From: a virus | Reading direction: 5' to 3' (one strand) | Length of the DNA stretch: 37,653 nucleotides | IMG/VR virus record: IMGVR_UViG_3300044655_002470 | Span: 1-37,653 of that record | Shown here: positions 32,877-37,653 of the stretch, piece after piece | How positions within the stretch are numbered: position 1 is the first letter of the stretch | Layout of the letters: each line of letters begins with the position of its first letter | Position numbers and translations under genes: made by a program | Notes under the pieces: generated by a model | Told to the model about the DNA's origin: nothing | The model's database searches: none | Seen by the model: only the letters and a program-made list of their open reading frames with translations

Positions 32877-33545
32877 TTACTTAACTTCTTCAAACTCAAT
32901 TTCTGTTTGTATACTTTTAGGTTGTTCCATTGCAACATTATCATCAAAGCAAGCTACCCAGTCTTGAATGTCTGCTGCTAGATTTTTACCAATTGTATCA
33001 TAGTAATTAAAAACTTTACTAACTGCGCCAATTCTTTTAAGAATTTCAGAGAAAGTATAAGTATCTTTAGTTAATCCTTTAACTTTATGTTCTGCAATTA
33101 AGTGATAGATATAAGTTATTTCTGTTGCATTAACTAGAAATGCAAATGAATCATTATCATTATTGAAAACTTTACTGTCTTCTCTCATTGTACCTAATAC
33201 TTCTGTTAGTTCAATTGCAATGAATACAGTGTTAATATCATATTCTAACTTACCTTGAATTAAATCACTTAAATATTTCCATTGTGCTCTATTTAAGTTA
33301 AAGTTATACTTTGTTGATTTTAGTGCATTCGTGTAATCTGCCCAAAGTTGTTGTGCATCTTTGTAAAGATTATCTTTTTCTAAATCACTTTTACCTTTAC
33401 CATTATTATTTTTGGTGAAGTCTAATACTGCTTGATACTTAGTATCTAAGTTATTCTCAAAATCCTCTCCAATATTTCTATAGTCAATATCATTCTCCGT
33501 GAAAATAACACTTGGTTTAACTACATTTGTTTGTATATCTGACAT
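32877..33545 (-). CDS. Hypothetical phage protein of the tail-gene block
   Basis: 222 residues, not recognised. N-terminal 30 residues unstructured (TNVVKPSVIFTENDIDYRNI), then a nearly all-helical body (LYKDAQQLWADYTNALKSTK, AQWKYLSDLIQGKLEYDINT, TEITYIYHLIAEHKVKG). It ends in an acidic tail. No signal peptide or leader. Located 16 bases after 33562-33987 in one minus operon that also contains the tape-measure candidate upstream, so a tail assembly or chaperone role is plausible but not shown. Confidence 0.5.
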   Translation of the reverse strand: MSDIQTNVVKPSVIFTENDIDYRNIGEDFENNLDTKYQAVLDFTKNNNGKGKSDLEKDNLYKDAQQLWADYTNALKSTKYNFNLNRAQWKYLSDLIQGKLEYDINTVFIAIELTEVLGTMREDSKVFNNDNDSFAFLVNATEITYIYHLIAEHKVKGLTKDTYTFSEILKRIGAVSKVFNYYDTIGKNLAADIQDWVACFDDNVAMEQPKSIQTEIEFEEVK

Positions 33546-33561
33546 ATTTATTTAATTATTT

Positions 33562-33987
33562 TTATACGATAAAATCGTTATCTTGGTCTTCTTTTTGTTC
33601 AACAAAAAGTGCTTCAACTTGATTAGCTCTACTAACTTTTTCAACTCCGTATTTTACTACGATTGATGAGAATGTATTGAAGTCAGTTCCTACTAATTTA
33701 ATTTTACCACTTTCTAAATTCATGTTGATTTTATCAATTTCTTGTTCAATTAGAATGGTTCTTGATTCTTCATCAAACGCATCCATTAAATCTTCATTGA
33801 TAGTAACTTTTAAATCTTTTTTAAGAACAAATGCGTAATCATCTGCAATCTTAGCGATTTTAATAAGTTGTTTTTGTTTTTTTACTCCGATAAATTGAAA
33901 GTCAATTTGTACAGGAAATGTTTTTTTATTAAAAACATCAAAAAAATCATTTATTGTATCCTCCGATAGCTCATAAAAATTATCCAT
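33562..33987 (-). CDS. Phage protein resembling a degenerate metallopeptidase family
   Basis: 141 residues. The order VQIDFQFIGVKKQKQLIKIA, DLKVTINEDLMDAFDEESRT, ILIEQEIDKINM, then GTDFNTFSSIVVKYG parallels the phage metallopeptidase family, whose members read DALDDEQR-x-LL-HELCH and end EEF-x-IVRRYG. Here the HExxH position is occupied by EQEID, so zinc catalysis is lost. It probably survives as a structural or assembly protein in the tail block. The resemblance is from memory of the family pattern, not a search. Preceded by TATAAATA on the minus strand (33999-33992) only 5 bases from the ATG. Confidence 0.5.
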   Translation of the reverse strand: MDNFYELSEDTINDFFDVFNKKTFPVQIDFQFIGVKKQKQLIKIAKIADDYAFVLKKDLKVTINEDLMDAFDEESRTILIEQEIDKINMNLESGKIKLVGTDFNTFSSIVVKYGVEKVSRANQVEALFVEQKEDQDNDFIV

Positions 33988-34036
33988 ATTATATTTATAT
34001 TTTTATATTATAAAAAATAATGTGAAAAAGTTTTAC

Positions 34037-34177
34037 TTATCTGAATAAAAAATAGGTTATAGTACTTAGAAATAGTACACTTGGTATGACTTTATAATAA
34101 AGATTATTATAAAGTTTAGGTGTCTCAATTAATGAGAAACCAATTACAATTAAATATGAGTATTTATCTACCTTTTT
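34037..34177 (-). other. Open -1-frame extension downstream of the 34168 gene
   Basis: A 46-codon open frame lies in the -1 frame just past the stop of 34168-34455. It has no ATG, GTG or TTG start. It reads KKVDKYSYLIVIGFSLIETP and ends VIPSVLFLSTITYFLFR before a TAA at 34037. It contains two hydrophobic segments. The junction A AAA AGG at the end of the upstream gene is a weak slippery heptamer. It could be a frameshift-produced membrane tail, a real frameshift mutation, or a base-call error in the A5 run. The remaining 33988-34036 is AT-rich and holds nothing else that I can support. Confidence 0.4.
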
Positions 34178-34455
34178 AATCTAAAAAGTTCCATTAAACC
34201 TTTTGTATTTAATAGTTTTGATACTTCAAATATATATTCTCTGATATAAGTTTCTGATATTCTATCAATATCAGATTTTTTCAGTGAGTAAGCTTCACCA
34301 ATTAATTCTTCAGGAACATTTAAAACAGTGTATAATCGTTGTGCATTATCAACTCTAATATTTAATGATCTTTCAAGTTCTAGTTTATTTTGTTTAACTA
34401 TTTTCTTATAATTTAAAAATAGTTTTAATTTTTTAAAAAATGATAATTTATTCAT
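34168..34455 (-). CDS. Small helical phage protein, possibly truncated by frameshift
   Basis: 95 residues, function not recognised. A Lys-rich N-terminal helix (FFKKLKLFLNYKKIVKQNKL), then NIRVDNAQRLYTVLNVPEEL and SDIDRISETYIREYIFEVSK, ending GLMELFRLKR. The central pattern resembles small conserved proteins in tail blocks of other myophages, but I cannot name it. It is 33 bases after the tape-measure candidate in the same direction, probably the same operon. The open -1 frame beyond its stop is described separately. Confidence 0.55.
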   Translation of the reverse strand: MNKLSFFKKLKLFLNYKKIVKQNKLELERSLNIRVDNAQRLYTVLNVPEELIGEAYSLKKSDIDRISETYIREYIFEVSKLLNTKGLMELFRLKR

Positions 34456-34488
34456 AAATAATTATATTATTTTTTTTATAATAAGTTG

Positions 34489-37400
34489 TTATTGACTTTT
34501 TTGATCTGCACTTGCAGTACTTCTACCTTTAGATTCAATATATTCGTCAACACCACTTGTTGATTGATCTATTTTAGATAAAAGTCCTATAATTACATCA
34601 AGTTGTTGATGAGTATCACCATATTTCGATTTAGGTTTAGCTGTTCCTCCTTTTGCTGCTACTACACCTTGTTTTTTATCACCAACAGATGGTCTCTTAG
34701 TTTTCTCATTATCAACATCTAATAATTTACTAAACACACTTGCCTTATCTTCAAGTGTTTGCATCATATCTTCAAATGCATTTTGATTCAGAGCTGCTAA
34801 TACTGCCAAATTACCCGTTAATCTTCTTATTAGATTAACTTTGTCTCCATCAATACTTTTTAAAGCACCACCAAATTTTTTCAGAGAGGTTGCTAATTTA
34901 TCATAAGCTCCCGCAATTTTAACCATTCCACGTGCTGCTTGAGAAATTGGATCCATACCAATTAATGATTTAACTCCACTTAACATACCCATTCCAGTTA
35001 TACTATTAGCTAGATTAACATAATCTAATACATTTTTAGATACATTACTCATATAGTTAGGATCGATAGTCTTAGAAAAGTATTTACTACCGGATGCCAA
35101 TGTTTTTGCAACACCTACCATTGACAATGCAACTATATTAGTTTTTGCAATCTTTAATAATTTTGCACCGGATACTATTTCTACTATGTCCACATATCCA
35201 GATATTGATGATTTTGTACCATCAATCCATTTTTTTGGTGGGTATGAGTTCCAAGTTGATTTACCAAGATCAAATATTGCCGCCACTGCAACCATTGATG
35301 TTGCAATTATATTAATTTTAGCAATTTGATTTAACTTGGTATTAGATGTTATTTCTACTATGTCCACATATCCAGATATTGATGATTTTGTACCATCAAT
35401 CCATTTTTCTGGTGGATAAAAATCCCAAACTGCTTTATCTACAAGTGTAAATAATTGTGCTACTCCAACAATTGCAAGTGATATGGCACCTATTCCATAG
35501 ACCATGTCATTAACTGCACTTTTATTAGACTTCCAAAAACCACTACCTTTCATAAATTCAAATACTGGTGCAAATGCTTGTAAAGAGGCACCAACATTTT
35601 CACCCCATTCTTTAGAAGGAACTTTTGTTAAATCAAACTTGGCTATGTTTGTACCAAATTTTTCAGCGGCCGCTATTATACCATCCGATATAGTAAGTAT
35701 AGCACTCTTCATATCCTCTGCAGAAACATTTGCTCCAAAGAAACCTGTATCCATAAGTGCTGCATATACTGGTGAGAATGCACTAATTGCAGTACCAACA
35801 CCTTCTGCCCACTCTTTACTTGGTCCATTTTTGAATGCTACTTTTACTCCTGCAAAGTATGTTGCTGCATCTACAATACCTCTTGATACTGTTCTTATTG
35901 CTTTGGCAAAATCTTCTGGTCCAACTCCTCCACCAAGTAAACTCATTATTTTATTTGCTGCTAACATTGCATATACTGGTGAAAAAGCACCTAATGCTAG
36001 TGCTATACCTTCTGCCCAAGCTTTGGTAGGTCCACCTGTATAATTACCTTTTCTTAAAATAAATGAAGTATCAACTATGGTTTGTGCTATTAGTAAAACA
36101 GCTTCACCACCTGCAATTAATGCAATCATTCCTAATCCAAGAGTTCCTAATATAAATGTACCAAGTCCTCCCATTGCCAACCCAAATGCGGTCATACTTA
36201 ATCCTACACTAAATGACCATTCATAAGATGGAAATTTGTCATACTTACCTAAACCAAGAATGTATGATGTTGCTACAATAGTAGCTGCCACTAACATTAC
36301 TGCCACTGCACCAATTGCAAGTGCTGCTAACCCTAAACCACCTGTTTCCATTATTAAGGCACCTAATACTAAAGCTGCCCCACCAAATGCAATCAATGAT
36401 AATCCAACCCCAAGTGCCCACTTCCAACTAGGATATTTATCATACTTACCTAATGCTAATATATGTGAAGAAATTGCAATTGCGGCAGCAATCATAATAA
36501 CTCCTATAATACCCAATGCTAAGTCTGCTATAGGCATTTTGCCCATAAGTATAACTGCGGGTGTCATTAATAATGTTACAATCGCTAAAGTTGCTCCAAG
36601 TAGAAGTATTTTAAGAATTAACATAAATGGTAGATCTGCTGTGCCTTGTAATATTATAGATGATAATGCTATTGCTGTGGCTAATGCAACTAATACTAAT
36701 GGAATTAAATATATCTTACCTTTTCCTAGATATTTTTCAATTATTGTTATACCAATTGCCAAGTCAGTCATAAAATAAGACATTAACGCAAAAACTAAAG
36801 CTATTCCTAATACAGTTAAAAACTGCCAAAATCCGATAGGTTGTACATATGATAATACCCAAGAAGATACAGTAATTGCAGCCGCTATACCAACTAAAAC
36901 TAATAACAGATCTGTTGCTTTAACACCGGTTCTTTTAAAAGCAATAACTCCTATTGCTATTTTATCCATATTAAACGCAATTACTGCAAACATAGCGGCT
37001 ATTAGGATACCCGTTATGGCTTGTCCAAATGACATTGGTTTAATAAATGCAAGTATAAAGGACGATGCAGTAATTGCTAGTGCGATACCAACTAAAACTT
37101 TTACTAACTCGAATGTACTTATATTAAGACTTTGAAATAGCACTACTCCTAATGCGATTTTATGTAAACTATATGAAATTACTGCAAACATAGCGGCGAT
37201 TAATATAGCAGTAATTGATTGTCCTAGTGTCATTGGTTTAATAAATGCCAGTATAAAGGAAGACGCAGTAATTGCTAGTGATATGGCAACTAAAGATTTT
37301 ACTAACTGGAATGGACTAACATTTAGTTTTCCAAATATAATTGATGCGATGAATATATTCTCTAAGTAGTTTGAAAGTACTGCAAACATTGCTGCAATTA

Positions 37401-37653
37401 ATACCGCAGTTAATAGTTGTGTGAATCCAATTGGTTCTATAAATGCCATTATCCAAGAAGCCATTGTAACCGCAACTGCCATCATTACAATAACTAATGA
37501 TGCGTTAAATGCTTCTTTTATGGATAGATTTAGTTTTGCTATTTTTTCAAATGCAATTGCCATTAAGACTACGGCTAAACTTAGACCAACTACTGATAAA
37601 AAGTCTATTTTACCAACTAGTTTGAATGCCAAACCAATCGCCAATACTGCAAC
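34489..37653 (-). CDS. Tape-measure protein candidate with hydrophobic tandem repeats, cut by window edge
   Basis: More than 1050 residues; the frame is still open at the window end, and the TTG-initiated start at 37644 is not real evidence of a start. The visible N-terminal 300 residues contain four 66-residue units (SSFILAFIKPMTLGQSITAI, SSFILAFIKPMSFGQAITGI and two diverged ones) made of paired hydrophobic helices. From about 385 to 870 there are seven looser units with Y/F-P-x-x-x-W at 58-70 residue spacing (KYDKYPSWKWALGVGLSLIA, NGPSKEWAEGVGTAISAFSP, YPPEKWIDGTKSSISGYVDI). The C-terminal 150 residues are soluble helices. Length, repeats, hydrophobic helices and tail-gene context fit a tape measure that sets tail length and enters the membrane on ejection. 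A polytopic membrane protein is the alternative. Confidence 0.62.
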   Translation of the reverse strand, partial: VAVLAIGLAFKLVGKIDFLSVVGLSLAVVLMAIAFEKIAKLNLSIKEAFNASLVIVMMAVAVTMASWIMAFIEPIGFTQLLTAVLIAAMFAVLSNYLENIFIASIIFGKLNVSPFQLVKSLVAISLAITASSFILAFIKPMTLGQSITAILIAAMFAVISYSLHKIALGVVLFQSLNISTFELVKVLVGIALAITASSFILAFIKPMSFGQAITGILIAAMFAVIAFNMDKIAIGVIAFKRTGVKATDLLLVLVGIAAAITVSSWVLSYVQPIGFWQFLTVLGIALVFALMSYFMTDLAIGITIIEKYLGKGKIYLIPLVLVALATAIALSSIILQGTADLPFMLILKILLLGATLAIVTLLMTPAVILMGKMPIADLALGIIGVIMIAAAIAISSHILALGKYDKYPSWKWALGVGLSLIAFGGAALVLGALIMETGGLGLAALAIGAVAVMLVAATIVATSYILGLGKYDKFPSYEWSFSVGLSMTAFGLAMGGLGTFILGTLGLGMIALIAGGEAVLLIAQTIVDTSFILRKGNYTGGPTKAWAEGIALALGAFSPVYAMLAANKIMSLLGGGVGPEDFAKAIRTVSRGIVDAATYFAGVKVAFKNGPSKEWAEGVGTAISAFSPVYAALMDTGFFGANVSAEDMKSAILTISDGIIAAAEKFGTNIAKFDLTKVPSKEWGENVGASLQAFAPVFEFMKGSGFWKSNKSAVNDMVYGIGAISLAIVGVAQLFTLVDKAVWDFYPPEKWIDGTKSSISGYVDIVEITSNTKLNQIAKINIIATSMVAVAAIFDLGKSTWNSYPPKKWIDGTKSSISGYVDIVEIVSGAKLLKIAKTNIVALSMVGVAKTLASGSKYFSKTIDPNYMSNVSKNVLDYVNLANSITGMGMLSGVKSLIGMDPISQAARGMVKIAGAYDKLATSLKKFGGALKSIDGDKVNLIRRLTGNLAVLAALNQNAFEDMMQTLEDKASVFSKLLDVDNEKTKRPSVGDKKQGVVAAKGGTAKPKSKYGDTHQQLDVIIGLLSKIDQSTSGVDEYIESKGRSTASADQKSQ
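35176..35241 (-). repeat. 66-bp direct repeat in the tape-measure gene, copy 1
   Basis: Matches 35350-35415 with one mismatch, offset 174 bases (58 codons). Encodes KWIDGTKSSISGYVDIVEI. Confidence 0.85.
35350..35415 (-). repeat. 66-bp direct repeat in the tape-measure gene, copy 2
   Basis: Second copy, one mismatch. Near-identity at DNA level implies recent duplication or gene conversion. Confidence 0.85.
36835..37628 (-). repeat. Four 198-bp (66-residue) hydrophobic modules
   Basis: Equivalent positions start near 36835, 37033, 37231 and 37429, exactly 198 bases apart. The middle pair (37033-37082 and 37231-37280) shares all but three or so of 50 bases; the outer two are diverged. Confidence 0.7.

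Noticed and set aside
35504-36778. Long + strand frames opposite the tape-measure gene
   Set aside because: Composition (Pro/Ala/Ser-rich from antisense of hydrophobic repeats) and lack of start signals mark them as shadows.
1-37653. tRNA genes, insertion sequences, integrase or attachment sites
   Set aside because: I found no cloverleaf, transposase motif, terminal inverted repeat pair or integrase. The only long inverted identity is the terminator pair.

Overview
The window is a piece of a large, AT-rich, T4-like contractile-tailed phage genome. It is almost fully coding, with about 37 genes on both strands. Recognisable phage genes are: the C-terminal end of a type IIA DNA topoisomerase subunit (gp52-like), large and small terminase subunits (gp17-like, gp16-like), a very large tail sheath (gp18-like), a tail tube (gp19-like), a gp26-like baseplate protein, the gp47/SbcD-like recombination nuclease, a 2015-residue baseplate or fibre-type protein, and a hydrophobic repeat-rich tape-measure candidate that runs off the right edge. 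The host is probably a Bacteroidetes bacterium. Starts are preceded by A-rich sequence rather than Shine-Dalgarno sites, two genes have a TTG-N19-TAnnTTTG promoter of the Bacteroidetes primary sigma type, and a secreted protein has a signal peptide ending in FSQ, as is common in Flavobacteriia. I cannot name the phage.

Layout: 1-2503 (+) topoisomerase end, an RlaP-like nucleotidyltransferase and two unknowns. 2546-4101 (-) a packaged-type Gln-rich protein and two membrane/coiled-coil proteins that could be spanins. 4169-4969 (+) a HAD phosphatase-like protein and a phage-borne ClpS. 4996-7815 divergent terminase genes. 7849-12389 (-) small genes, four with a common N-terminal leader. 12488-19955 (+) two more leader proteins (one of 903 residues) and the sheath. 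20083-21247 (+) gp26-like gene and a small overlapping gene. 21299-21922 (-) tail tube. 22081-23402 (+) gp47 and a small partner. 23417-26712 (-) a five-gene cassette, four with the leader, including an ADP-ribosyltransferase-like protein. 26793-32840 (+) the giant tail protein. 32877-37653 (-) small virion or assembly genes and the tape-measure candidate. Most convergent gene pairs share a bidirectional hairpin terminator.

The most interesting signal is the N-terminal leader, roughly M-[KR]-[YHN]-[LIV]-K-x-[YF]-E-x-F. It starts eleven otherwise dissimilar proteins and is usually followed within 5-25 residues by an [IL]-x-E site. This resembles the T4 capsid targeting sequence (MKTYQEFIAE), which routes internal proteins such as IPIII and Alt into the prohead and is cut after [IL]xE by the gp21 protease. 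I infer a set of proteins loaded into the capsid and probably delivered to the host at infection: an Alt-like ADP-ribosyltransferase candidate, a protein ending in a ParB-like motif, membrane-segment proteins, and large low-complexity fillers. Two promoter classes (host-type, and a TTAATATATA late-type motif before virion genes) suggest timed expression.
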